Source of the DNA: Cocos nucifera | Lineage: Eukaryota; Streptophyta; Magnoliopsida; Arecales; Arecaceae | Length of the DNA: 64,000 bases | Direction: 5' to 3' | Assembly: GCA_006176705.1 (NCBI GenBank) | Contig: QRFJ01001013.1 | Location: 434,501 to 498,500 of the forward strand | Notes under the pieces: model-generated | Databases searched by the model: none | Seen by the model: the letters and a program-made list of their open reading frames with translations, nothing else | What the model was told of the DNA's origin: nothing | Shown: piece after piece, positions 44,946 through 56,880 of the stretch | How positions within the stretch are numbered: the stretch's first letter is position 1 | How the letters are laid out: the number at the start of each line of letters is the position of its first letter | Translations under genes and position numbers: made by a program

Positions 44946-46737
44946 TATTGCCCAGATATGCAACCCAAGGGGGGGTGAATTGGGTTTTTAAAATTTTAAA
45001 GCTAATTTAGAACCACAAAGATTATGTAATATTATGTAAGTTATATGTGGTGGGTGATTTAAGTAAGATGAAAAGATAAATAGTAAAAGAGCAAGTATTT
45101 AAAAAAATAAAGATGGAGAGAGAGCAAGCACACCATAAACAAGCAAGATTTATAGTGGTTCAGTACCAACCTTGCACCTACGTCTACTCCCCAAGCTCCT
45201 ACTTAAAAATTTAAATTCACTAACCGTATTCAAATTGAATACACCATTGAAAACCTCCAACCCTAGCTATCCTAAGCTAGCACACTTATTTTTTGGGTAT
45301 AAGCCAACTCTACACACTCTGATTCAAGATTCGGAGAGACCTTCCCAAGTTTTGGAAACCCCAAAACTTAAAATAATATAAAAATAAAATATAAGAGTTA
45401 ATGATAATGAAATATAAATTTAGTTCCCTTAATGAGCAAATAAAACTTTAAAAATACTTTACACAATAAAGGAAGAAGCTTTTCTGATTTTTCTTAAGGT
45501 TGTTGGAGACTTGAATGAGCTCTTGAGGGATTAGTGAACTTGAAATAAAAGCTTCTTTGCTTGAAGAAGGCTCTTTGCTTAGGACTGAAATGAATGCTTG
45601 AATCTCTCTTTTTGTTTCTTCCTTTTGAAAGCCTTTATATCCTCTATGATGGCTAGAGAGAAAACAAACCCAATTTGTAGCCATTGGAGATCCATTTTGG
45701 AGCATTAAATATAGCTGCAAAAGATTGAAAAATAAGCATTGCCGACTTTTTCCATCGCAGGGGTCGACCCCTAGATCGTCCCTTGCATAGGGATTGACCT
45801 CTGTGATTGAAAGCTGAAAAATCCATTTTTCTATATTTTTAGCCTTTGGAACAGCAAAGGTTGAACCCTAGGTCGACTCCTGGCATAAGGGATAACCTAG
45901 AGGTCTTCTCCTTTGGTGTGCTAATCAGCCCCTTTGACAGGGATTGTCTTAAGGGTCGATCCTTTTTTTCAAACTTGATTTTCTCTCAAAATATACATCC
46001 AAAAAATATAAAATTGCCTTTAACAGATCATAAATCTTCTATTCTTACTCTTGAGACTTTCAAAATAGATTTTTTCTAACTTTATAAAATTTATGATTTT
46101 GCTCCTCATCATCTTTCTTTTTGATTTTCTTCTAAATTATGCATCCAAAATTTATAAAATTACCTCCAATAGATTAGAAATCTTCTAGGCTTGTTGTTGA
46201 GGCTTCTGAAACATATTTTCTTCAACCTTATAAAATTTATGATTTCGTTCTTGAAATATAATAAATCTTTTTTCAAGCCAAAATTATTAGTATCTCGCTT
46301 AAATATTTTGTAATCATCAAAATCAATTTTTGGAGTAACAATCTTCTCTTTTTTGATGATGACAAAATATTTGTATATAAGCAAAATAAGACATGCATAG
46401 AACATTGAAAAAAAATAGTGCCATTAAGAATTTTGAGTTTAAAATTAAGACAATATATAGATATTCAATTGATGCAAATTTTTAAGGCATGAGCTTTATA
46501 ATATTAAGACATAATGTCAATGCCTACAGGTAGATGATCATAGTACCTCATTACCATAAAAGATAATGAAATCATAGTATAAACCTTAGTTTCTACAAAA
46601 TAACATAGTTCTTTTAGAAGAGAGGTTGGGGCTATATAAAAAAAATTGTTAATCATCAAGCATTAATTTTAACATTATCAACCATCAAGCATATAATTTT
46701 AACATCATCAATTAACAATTATTGCTTATACGAAACA
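44946..46737 (-). repeat. V1 3' LTR
   Basis: About 1.8 kb. Starts TATTGCCCAGATATGCAACC (TG mutated to TA). The first 440 bp match 63555-64000 closely. It includes the perfect 14-bp palindrome AGGGGTCGACCCCT at 45759-45772 and two decayed relatives near 45865 and 45945. The upper end at 46737 is inferred from the adjoining polypurine tract and may be off by some bases. Confidence 0.65.
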
Positions 46738-49564
46738 ATATATTTTCTCCCTCTTTTTGACATCATCAATTAAAAACTACTCTTTCCTTGTTTGAAATAA
46801 AAATTTAGTCCCCCTTTTATGATAGAATAAGATGCCAATATTCATAATACATAAGAGTCATAGGAGTCATACATCAAGTAAATAGTTCTAGTTAGAATAT
46901 ATAAAGATGCAACATGGAGTTTACATAAAGGTTTCAGAAATAGAAATAGTTAGCCATACAAGATAAGTACTACATACAATCAAAATTAGCCAACATATAT
47001 CATGAAGTAATTGACTAAACATATGAATGCATACTTCATGAATATTCTCAATTTATCTTTAGTTCATTGCATATTTTTCGTATACTCATTATACTATAAT
47101 GTCTCAATTTAAATAAAAGAGTATTAAGGTTTCAAATATCAAATTATTGAGTATTTTAAGCATCAATTCATTAAGCATATTCTCAACATTTTTCTATCCA
47201 TTTTTGATAACCATTAAAATGCTTATGGGAAAAATTAAGAAAACCATCAAAATCAATAAAATATAGGAGTATATCAAATGAGAGATGTATCAAATTCAAA
47301 AAATAAAGTCAAATAAATCATCTTTCTTTTGAAAACTTATCTTTGGATTTAAAACATGTTTAAAATATCACTTTTCTTTCAGAAATTTGCTTGAATTCAA
47401 ATATCAAAGGCTCTCCCCCTTATTAAATGATTATAACTTCTATAATTAGATTTTTAAATATATATTTTTTAGACTTGAAGAGGAATAGATCTTCTCAAAG
47501 TTTTGAACAACGAAATCAAGTATAACACATTTTTTTTATATGCATCAAATAAATCATTAAAATATATCATCAAAATTAATTGAAATTCAAAATATATATC
47601 AAATTCAAAAAACTTTGATTTAATTTCAAGAGGATATTAAATTTGAGTTTCATGAGATATTTAATATGAAAACAAGTATGTTTGATATCAAATTTATATT
47701 GATATCACTCTTCCTCTTTCTAAAAAGTTTTAATTCAAATTTTTCAAGTCAATATTGAGGGATAGAGATTTTCAAGATATTTCAGCATATTTGATACCAA
47801 GAAAAGTAGGTTCAATATCAAATTTTTATTTAATACCATCAATTTAGATTTTTAATTCAATTTCAAAAAATAGAGATTTTTCAATAAAATAAGCATAACA
47901 AAAAAATTGACACCAATTTTAATATTTATCCTTCGCTTTTCTCAAGAAGTTTTAGTCAATTAAACTTTGAAAATGTATGTATCGAAAGAGTATGAAAGAT
48001 AGTATCAAAGCTAAAAATAATTTTATAAGGATCTTACATTGTACATTAAAAATTTTATAAATTTATTTCTAGGAGTAAGAAAAGTTTTCAATTCAATTCA
48101 ACTCCAAGAATATCAAGAATGTTTAGGTAAATCAAATTATGAAATCAGTATATGAATGATACCACTTTAAGTAAGTTTTAATATTTGAGAATAATTTATT
48201 TATCTGATACTATTTTAAATTAGTAGTACTTTAAATCAAGTAAATCAAATTGAATAAATAAATGAAAGCACGAATTGAAAAGACTATAAGGCATTTGATT
48301 GAGAGTTTGAATTCAATTAAAATAAAGTATAAATTTGAGAGCATTATAAGATAAATGATTGAAAATTTAAGATTAATATCGATATTTTCAATACTAATTT
48401 ACGACAAATATTTCTCCTATTCTTAAAAGTAAATACCATAAAATTCATCACATGATATTTTTAAATTTATTCTTTCTTTTTTTTTTTTAGTGAAGCATCA
48501 TTAATTGATACCATTTTAATCTTTAACTAATACTAATTTAATTTTTAAGCATAGATTTTCAAATTTGATTGATACTAATTTTTTAACTAGTTCATCTTAA
48601 ATGAATTCTCCCCCTTACTTTAGCAAATAAAGGCATTTTCAATTAAATAGTCTTTTAAGATCAAATTATTTTTTTAATATTTTCTTTCTCTATTGCACTT
48701 ATTTTAAAGTAAGCATATTGAGTTTTAAATAATCAACCATCAATCAAATCATCAATCAAATCATGATACAATGAAATTTCTTTTTATGAAAATTTTGCTT
48801 TCATTGATTTTAAAATGGAATATTTACAATAACATGTCTTCAACCAAGACAACATCAAAATGATCAATTGATATAAAGCATTTTTGAAATTTTCATTGAT
48901 TATTAGAAAATGATGACACAATCAAATCAATCAAAGTATGAAATGACAAGTCGAAGAATATATAAATATTTAAATCAAAGATGAACAAATCAAGCAATAT
49001 AAGTGATTTCTTTTTAAGTTTAAAAAAATTATTTATTTTGGCATAACTCAATCAAAAATAGAATAAGATTTAGTTTAAGAAATATTTCTTCCTCATTTAG
49101 AAAGTATAATTGTAACACTATAGATTCAAAAAGAAATATTTTTTAAATTTAGCTGAGGGATAGCTTTAAGCTTTAAAAATCTAGGATAAATAGATTCTTT
49201 TAAAATTAGAAATTTGGATGTATTATCATAAAGAGATTTATATAATTTTTTTAATAATTATTTTTTAAGAAAAAATATATTTTTTTAAGAAATATTATAC
49301 ATTGAGTTCAGAAAAGATATCAAATATTTATAATTTATCTCAAACATTATTATATTAAAATATGGCGGTGCGAACTTAGATTTGAGACAAAGCATTCTTT
49401 TCTCTCTTCACTTTTTTTTTGTCAAAAGATGGAGTGCAAGGCGATAAAATCTAATATAAATTATTTTAATTTTTTTTGATAAAAAAAGATGAATCCATTA
49501 AGTTCAGATCAAATTATTTTGATAAGTTATTTTGAATTGATACCAATAGACTATGCAAATAAAT
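46738..49564 (-). other. V1 internal region, left of G3: AT-rich with polypurine motifs
   Basis: No gene. Very AT-rich. On the - strand it has repeated tracts of AAAGGGGGAGA type; in + coordinates these read TTCTCCCTCTTTTT (46744), GTCCCCCTTTT (46809), CTCTCCCCCTT (47411) and TTCTCCCCCTTAC (48606). The first of these abuts the 3' LTR and is the functional tract. A segment at 49270-49400 is repeated, diverged, at 59680-59790. TAAAT at 49560-49564 is the G3 target duplication. Confidence 0.65.
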
Positions 49565-50641
49565 TATTGGTGCAGAATCTGATTGACGTCAGATTGAGCT
49601 GGAGTTGAAGAAGAAGAGGTCATCATCGATGATCTATAAAATAAAGTTCCATTTGGAGTTGGTGGTGGTGGCTCCAATAGGATCATCTGACAATCAAGTC
49701 AGCTCTTCTAGCCAAAAAAAATGGAGTGCCAAAGAAAGAATTTAGCAGAGTTCTTGGAAGAAAGAAGAGAGCCTAGAGAAAATATATCTAGAGAGTCTCT
49801 TTTTATAGATGGAGCCTATAGCAGACTGATAGTGACAGTCGTAACCATCCAATAGCGGACCGTTCGGGGTCGCTCAGAGCTGTGTGAAGTTTGTTATGGA
49901 GAGAGGTGTTGCTTGTAGCAGACAGATAGTGACAGTCATAACCATTTGGTAGCGGGCCATCTAGAACCGCTCGGGGCCACGTGGAGTTTGTTATGGAGAG
50001 AGGTGTCCATTATCGATGTGCCCATTCATTGAGATTTAATAGTCAAAGTTCGGAGGAAGTAGATATTGGTTGGTGAAGAGCTTTGACATATATTAATTTT
50101 AGAGGAGTTTGGACTCCTAAGGAAAATACGGCTAGAGGAGATCATCCGGGAGGAATGCTAGTTGAAATCTAGAAGTAATCTACTGAAGAAATCTGGATGG
50201 AGTTTGACTGATGGAGAAGTCTAGAAGGAGTTCGACTGATGAAAAAGTCTAACTGATGGAGAAGTTTGGCTGAAGGAGAAGTCTGGAAGAAGTTCAGTTG
50301 AAGGAGAAGTCTGGAAGGAGTTCGATCGCTGGAGGAGTCCGAGAGGGGTTCGATCGCTGAAGGAATCCAGGAGGGATTCGACCACTAGAGGAGTTCGACT
50401 GCTGAAGGAGTCCAAGAGGGGTTTGGCCGCTGAAAGAGTTTGGAAGGAGTTCGGCTGCTAGAGGAGTCCAACTAGAGTTTGACTGCTTGAGGAGTTCGGA
50501 AGGAGTTTGGTTGCTGGAGGAGTACGAAAAGAGTTCGATTGCTGGAGGAAGAATTCTTGATCAAAGATCTTTTATGATTATCAGTTACATTAGGCTAAGC
50601 ATCAGACTGGACTTTGACGGGAGTGGGACTTATCTTCAATA
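49565..50641 (-). repeat. G3 3' LTR
   Basis: 1,077 bp, TATTGGTGC (TG mutated)...TTCAATA. TATA at 49800-49807 (- strand), two or three units of about 75 bp with TTGTTATGGAGAGAGG, and 48-bp-type units at 50200-50540. Confidence 0.87.
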
Positions 50642-50670
50642 ATAGTCCTCCTACTCTCGAGTTCAAAATT
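50642..50670 (-). other. G3 polypurine tract
   Basis: The - strand reads CTCGAGAGTAGGAGGACTAT directly before the 3' LTR, equivalent to the tracts of G1 and G2. Confidence 0.6.
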
Positions 50671-50859
50671 CGAAGGAAGGGAGAAAAAAAGGCAACGATC
50701 GATGTCCGATCCCAGGTTTCCATGCTTGTTGCTTGTTATGGATGTCGAGCTTATTATAGATGTTGAACTAGGACCTCTTTCACAAACTAGGATAAGGTTC
50801 TGTCTTTCACATTCGATGTAGTTAGGTTGTCATGGAAAAACATGTGTAAGGATTCTCCA

Positions 50860-51660
50860 CCGAGCTTCTTCCTTCTTCTTATCTTTGGTCTACGAGATTT
50901 CAACTTTTGCTCATATTAGGATGAGGCTTTCTTTCTATTCTTAACATGGCTTATGGGGGTGAGTTAGGATCATCGGTAGGGTCTCTCTCTCCATCCTTTC
51001 TTATATCGATGAGGTTATCGATTTTGCTTACGTTAGGATAAGGTTCTCCTCCTGTTCCTAACATGGCTCATGGGGGAGCATTTTGGGCCATTGACAGAAC
51101 CTCTCCTCTTATCTCATCTAAAATAAATGAGGCCTTCGACTTTTCTCACATTAGGATGAGATTTTTCTCCTATTCCTACTGGGCTGTAGGGGCACATTAG
51201 GGCTATTGTCAGGGCCTCTCCCCTCATCTCGTCTAATATGAACAAGTTCTTCGACTTTGCTTACGTTAGGATGAGGTTCTCCTCCTATTTCTAATGAGTT
51301 GTAGGGGCACATTAGGGCCATTGTCAGGGCCTCTTCTCTCATCTCATCTAATATGAATGAGGTATTCGGCTTTGCTCACATTAGGACGAGGTTCTCCTCC
51401 TGTTTCTAATGGACTGTAGGAGCACATTAGAGCCATTATCAGGATCTCTCTCCTCATCTCATCTAAAATGAACGAGGCCTTTGACTTTGCTCATGTTAGG
51501 ATGAGGTTCTCTTCTTATTCCTAACGAACTATATGAGCATATTAAGGCCGTTGTCAGGGCCTCTCCTCTCATCTCATCTAAAATGAACAAGGCCTTCGAC
51601 TTTGCTCACATTAGGATGAGATTCTCCTCCTATTTCTAACGGACTGTATTTATCATGAGA
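50860..51660 (-). repeat. 116-bp tandem repeats in G3 3' region
   Basis: Seven units marked by TTAGGATGAGGTT-like words at about 50917, 51029, 51149, 51265, 51381, 51498 and 51609 (spacing 112-120). Each has CCTTCGACTTTGCTCA and GCACATTAGGGCCATTGTCA. Reverse complement of the G1 units. The stretch 50671-50860 holds nothing else recognisable. Confidence 0.85.
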
Positions 51661-51739
51661 TCAAACTTGGAGGGTAGTCCTCCCTTTGTCACCGATACAC
51701 AACAAAGATTAGGGTGTTAAAGTAGGAAGATTTCATTAT

Positions 51740-52672
51740 AATCAAATCATTGGTAATACATTCGTAGATTTTTTGAATTCCATGGTCGAGGCAGATCTCC
51801 CCCCCGAATTTCTTCAAGTAGTATGTTCCAGGTTAGATAATCTTCATGACCTCATAGGGTCCTTCCCAATTTAGAGCAAGCTTCCCATGGCTCTGAGGCT
51901 GAGAGATGGTGGCTCGCCGAAGCACTAAGTCCTCCACTCTGAATGTTTTACCTTTGACTCTGGAGTTATAGTATCGGGCCATCCTTCGCCTATAAGCCGC
52001 CATCTAAACCTGGGCTTCCTCTCTTTTTTCTTCTAGTAGATTGAGGTTGGCTCTAAGGTCCTCTGAGTTATGCTACTCATTGAAGGCCACGACCCATGCT
52101 GATGGGAGCTTAAGCTTGATTGGGATGACTACCACTATTCCAAAAGTCAACGTGAAAGGTATTTCCCCAGTCAGTAGCCTTTGAATAGTTCGGTACGCCC
52201 AGAGGATGTGGTAGAGTTTGTCCACCCAGGCTCCACTTGCTCTGTCGAGTCTTGTCTTGATGCCTTGCAATAGGATTCAGTTGGTCACTTTAGCTTTTCC
52301 ATTTGCCTATGGGTGAGCTACCAACATGAAGTGATGAGAGATATTTAGATCTTCATAGAACTCAGCAAACCTCATCCCAGTGAACTGTCACCCGTTATCT
52401 ATTATGAGAGTTTGGAGCAGACCAAATTAACAGACGATTGACTTTTAGATGAAGTTCTATACCTTGGCCTCAGTAATTTTTGCTAATGGTTCGGCTTCGA
52501 CCCATTTGGTGAAGTAGTCGATCACAACCAGGAGGAACTTTTATTGTTCGGATGCCATTGGAAAAGGACCAAGTGTATCCATTCCCCACTGCACAAATGG
52601 TCAAGATGTGCTTAGTGGAGTAAGCTCGAAGGCTGACTATCTTTGTATGTTTATATTTCTCTGATAGTAGTC
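51740..52672 (-). pseudogene. G3 integrase core and C-terminus
   Basis: The - strand gives WGMDTLGPFPMAS (first Asp), VIDYFTKWVEAEPLAKITEA, TLIIDNG.QFTG (second Asp), then HHFMLVAHP and ANGKAKVTN. The catalytic Glu is Lys at 52289-52291. The C-terminal part (TRLDRASGAWVDKLYHILWA, VLRRATISQPQSHGKL, WEGPYEV) is well kept. Four or more in-frame stops occur. The zinc-binding start lies in the duplicated segment. Confidence 0.85.
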
Positions 52673-52799
52673 ACATTCTTGATATATTCCATAGAATCAT
52701 GGTACAAGATCGGCCAATAGTATCCTTGCTGAAGTAGTTTTTATGACAGAGATCTGGCTCCTACATGACTTCCATAAATTTTCTCGTGCACTTTTCATA

Positions 52800-54044
52800 A
52801 TGCAAAATTGGCCTCTGAAGATCAGAGACATCATAGTAGCGGTAGTGAATACAACCTTTTATACAACTTGCCCTCATACAAAATGTACCGAGAGGCTTGA
52901 TTCCAAAGTTTTTGAGCTTCTTTCGAATCATGAAGAAGAACTCCCTCTTTGAGATAGATAACTAATGGGTCAATCCAGCTCAACTCGTGCTTCATCTGCA
53001 TAACAAACTGTGATTCCTCTAAGCTTGGGCATTTTAGAGTTTCAAAGAATACTTCTTTAAACAATTTGGCTGGGGGTAGAGTGGCCAATTTAGAGAGTAG
53101 ATCGGTTCTTGTATTTTCTGCCCTTGGAATTTGTTGAATGCCAAAGCTATCGAAGGTTAGGTTCAAATCCTTTACTTTCTCAAGTTATTTCATCATACTT
53201 TCCTTCCGTGCTTCATAGTTACCACTAACCTGGCCGACAACTAATTGAAAATCACTGTAGACTTGAAGTCGATCTATTTTTAACTCTCTTGCTATTTTTA
53301 ATCCAACGATCAGAGCTTCATATTCGGCCCCATTATTAGTTGTAGAGAATTTGAGGCATAGTGCATATTCAACGATGACTCCCTCAGGATTGACTAAGAC
53401 CAACCCCATGCCAGCTCCAGTAACATTGGACGAACCATCCACGTACAGGTTCCAAAAATCTTCGAGAAGGTCGGCACTCTCTTCAAAGAGGCTCGGTTGC
53501 GACCACAGATGTCAGTCTTATTCTGTTCAAGCTCGGCATCATCTGGAATGGTACGTTCTACTACAAAATCTATCAATATCTGGACTTTGATCGATGGTTG
53601 GGGTTTATAATTGATGTCAAACTTCGTGAGCTCAATTATCCATTTTGTGATTCTTTCGAAAGCATCCATTTGATGAAGGACTGCTTTTACTGGTTGATCT
53701 ATGAGAACCGTTATGGTGTACCCCTAAAAGTAAGGTCGGAGTTTTCTGACAGCAATTAGAAGAAAGTAAGTTAATTTTTCTAGCTTAAAGTATATGATCT
53801 CTGCATCCCTCAGGACCCAACTTACGTAGTAGATCGATCGCTGCATCTTCGCTTCCTCCTTGATCAGGACTGCTACCAAGGCCATCGGGAAGACTGCTAG
53901 ATGCAAAAATAATTCTTCTCTGGGTTCAGGCTTTGTCAGAACTGGGGGTGAGCCGAGGTAATTTTTGAGCTCCTCAAATATCCGTTGGTACTCTATCATC
54001 CAGCAAAAGTTCTTTGATTGCTTGAGAACTTGGAAGACGGGCAT
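52800..54044 (-). pseudogene. G3 RNase H region, copy 1
   Basis: Reading down the - strand: LKNYLGSPPVLTKPEP and the RT connection (54044-53724), DAFERITKWIIELTKFDINY (53669-), RNase H with MDGSSNVTGAGMGLVLVNPEG (53442-53380; catalytic Asp kept) and NNGAEYEALIVGLK, then SYEAR-like and the integrase lead-in ASRYILYEGKLYKRLYSLPLL (to 52831). Frames break at about 53720, 53394 and 53185. Near-identical to copy 2. Confidence 0.85.
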
Positions 54045-54171
54045 ACATTCTTGATATATTCCATATAATCATGGTATAAGATCGGCCAATAGTATCCTTG
54101 CTGAAGTAGTTTTTATGACAGGGATCTGGCTCCTACATGACTTCCATAAATTTTCTCGTGCACTTTTCATA

Positions 54172-55416
54172 ATGCAAAATTGGCCTCTGAAGATCAGAGA
54201 CATCATAGTAGCGGTAGTGAATACAACCTTTTATACAACTTGCCCTCATACAAAATGTACCGAGAGGCTTGATTCCAAAGTTTTTGAGCTTCTTTCAAAT
54301 CATGAGGAAGAACTCCCTCTTTGAGATAGATAACTAATGGGTCAATCCAGCTCAACTCGTGCTTCATCTGCATAACAAACTGTGATTCCTCTAAGCTTGG
54401 GCATTTTAGAGTTTCAAAGAATACTTCTTTAAACAATTTGGCTGGGGGTAGAGTGGCCAATTTAGAGAGTAGATCGGTTCTTGTATTTTCTGCCCTTGGA
54501 ATTTGTTGAATGCCAAAGCTATCGAAGGTTAGGTTCAAATCCTTTACTTTCTCAAGTTATTTCATCATACTTTCCTTCCGTGCTTCATAGTTACCACTAA
54601 CCTGGCCGACAACTAATTGAAAATCATTGTAGACTTGAAGTCGATCTATTTTTAACTCTCTTGCTATTTTTAATCCAACGATTAGAGCTTCATATTCGGC
54701 CCCATTATTAGTTGTAGAGAATTTGAGGCATAGTGCATATTCAACGATGACTCCCTCAGGATTGACTAAGACCAACCCCATGCCAGCTCCAGTAACATTG
54801 GACGAACCATCCACGTACAGGTTCCAAAAATCTTCGAGAAGGTCGGCACTCTCTTCAAAGAGGCTCGGTTGCGACCACAGATGTCAGTCTTATTCTGTTC
54901 AAGCTCGGCATCATCTGGAATGGTACGTTCTACTACAAAATCTATCAATATCTGGACTTTGATCGATGGTTGGGGTTGATAATTGATGTCAAACTTCGTG
55001 AGCTCAATTATCCATTTTGTGATTCTTTCGAAAGCATCCATTTGATGAAGGACTGCTTTTACTGGTTGATCTATGAGAACCGTTATGGTGTACCCCTAAA
55101 AGTAAGGTCGGAGTTTTCTGACAGCAATTAGAAGAAAGTAAGTTAATTTTTCTAGCTTAAAGTATATGATCTCTGCATCCCTCAGGACCCAACTTACGTA
55201 GTAGATCGATCGCTGCATCTTCGCTTCCTCCTTGATCAGGACTGCTACCAAGGCCATCGGGAAGACTGCTAGATGCAAAAGTAATTCTTCTCTGGGTTCA
55301 GGCTTTGTCAGAACTGGGGGTGAGCCGAGGTAATTTTTGAGCTCCTCAAATATCCGTTGGTACTCTATCATCCAGCAAAAGTTCTTTGATTGCTTGAGAA
55401 CTTGGAAGACGGGCAT
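54172..55416 (-). pseudogene. G3 RNase H region, copy 2
   Basis: The copy joined in frame order to RT. RNase H starts at 54814 (MDGSSNVTGAG) and its tail runs to 54203. It carries the same stops and frame breaks as copy 1, so the gene was already dead when duplicated. Confidence 0.85.
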
Positions 55417-56300
55417 ACATCGCTCGACTGATCTCGAGATGAAGTAATTTAGGGATGCCACTTTTCTAGTCAGGCGTTGAACTGTTTTGATTGTTTTTGG
55501 AGCAATCATCTCCTGAATAGCTTAGATTTTTTCTGGATTTGCTTCAATCCCGTGCCTTGACATCATAAACCCCAAAAACTTTTCTGAGGTCATACCAAAG
55601 GTGCACTTAGTCGGGTTCAAGTTCATCTTGTGCTTTCTGAGTGCACTAAAGATCTCTTCGAGGTCGGTGATGTGGTTTATAGAAGCTCAACTTTTAACAA
55701 GCATGTTATTCACATACACCTCCATGTTGTGGCTGATCTGCTCCTTGAAGATCTTGTTGACCAGACATTGGTATGTTGTCCCTGCATTCTTGAGTCCAAA
55801 AGACATAACCTATAATTATAAAGACCACGATCAGTAACAAAAGCAGTTTTCTTCTCATCCTTTGGTGCCATCCATATCTAGTTATAGTCGGAGAAGGCAT
55901 CCATGAAGGTGAGAAGCTCATGGCCCGAGGTTGCATCTATCAGTTGATCAATCTTGGATAGAGGATAGCTATCTTTTGGACAGGCTTTGTTCAACTTTTT
56001 GAAGTCTATACATATCCTTCACTTGTTGTTTGCCTTTTTGATGAGGATCACGTTTGAGATCGAGATCGGATAGTTAACTTTCTGGATGAATCCAGCTTTG
56101 AGGAGCTTGCCTACTTCTTCTATGATTGCTTTCTGTCTTTCTGGGATGTGGTTGCACATCTTCTCTTTTATCGGCCAATACTTGAGATCAATGACTAGAC
56201 AATGTTCCATGACCTCGGCGTCAATTTCTAGCATAGGCAAAGATGTCCGCATTCTTTCTGAGGAAGGTGATGAGTTGCTTTCGATCCTCATCCCTCAAGT
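55417..56300 (-). pseudogene. G3 reverse transcriptase
   Basis: Landmarks on the - strand: PISISNVILIKKANNK (about 56070), a decayed CVDFKKLNK equivalent, FGLKNAGTTYQ.LVNKIFKEQ (about 55790), and the active-site box at 55705-55716, which reads YVNN. Both catalytic Asp are Asn. Then LVKS, LNPTKCTFGMTSEKFLGFM (about 55610) and VASLNYFISRS. Several stops. Confidence 0.85.
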
Positions 56301-56339
56301 TGGAGCTGATCTGTACAGCGTGCTCCATGTTTTCGTAAT

Positions 56340-56880
56340 TTAAGGGCATAGATATGAGGTCCTCCATAGGCTCACCCCGCTCCTCAGTGAGGTCATCATG
56401 GACATCCAGCCCATCAACAGGACAAAGGTCGGGCTGGACATTTTTCTATAGGGCAATGGAGTAACAACGTCTCGCCAATGCCTGATCTCTCCAATTTTGT
56501 AGCTCATTGGAAACTTCACCTTTAGATAATAAGTTGACACCACTGCTCGGAGAGCATTCAACCCAGGTCGGTCGAGAATAGCATTGTAGGTAGATGAAGT
56601 CTTTATGATTAGAAAATTGATTTGTACCTTAACCAGCTTCGGACATTGTCCTGCAGTCATAGTCAAAGTTATTATGCCCTCAACTAGCACGAAATTATCA
56701 GTGAAGCCTACCAATGGGGAGTTCATAGGTCCCAAGTGGTTATTGAGTAAGAACATTTTTGAGAAAGCATCATAAAATAAAACATCAATCGAGCTTTCAT
56801 TATCTACCAAAATATGGCATACATCATAGTCGGCAATGTTTAAAGAGATTACAACCGCATCATTATATAGGAACTAGACT
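56340..56880 (-). pseudogene. G3 protease
   Basis: Open frame 56810-56340. The active site reads VDNESSIDVLF: the Gly after Asp-Asn is Glu (56796-56798), which should abolish the active-site loop. NAILDRPGLNALRAVVSTYYLK follows as in G1. The upstream part (VVISLNIADYDVC) is in the same frame but contains stops. Confidence 0.85.

Larger units (their letters stand above)
52673..55416 (-). repeat. 1,372-bp tandem duplication in G3
   Basis: Copy 1 is 52673-54044 and copy 2 is 54045-55416, head to tail. I count about nine base differences, so identity is about 99.3%. The word ACAT stands at 52673, at the joint 54045, and after copy 2 at 55417. Each copy spans the end of RT, the whole RNase H and the start of integrase. 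Confidence 0.95.

Noticed and set aside
52743..54962. Pairs of identical + strand frames (69 and 79 codons)
   Set aside because: Shadows of the G3 RNase H region, present twice because of the duplication.
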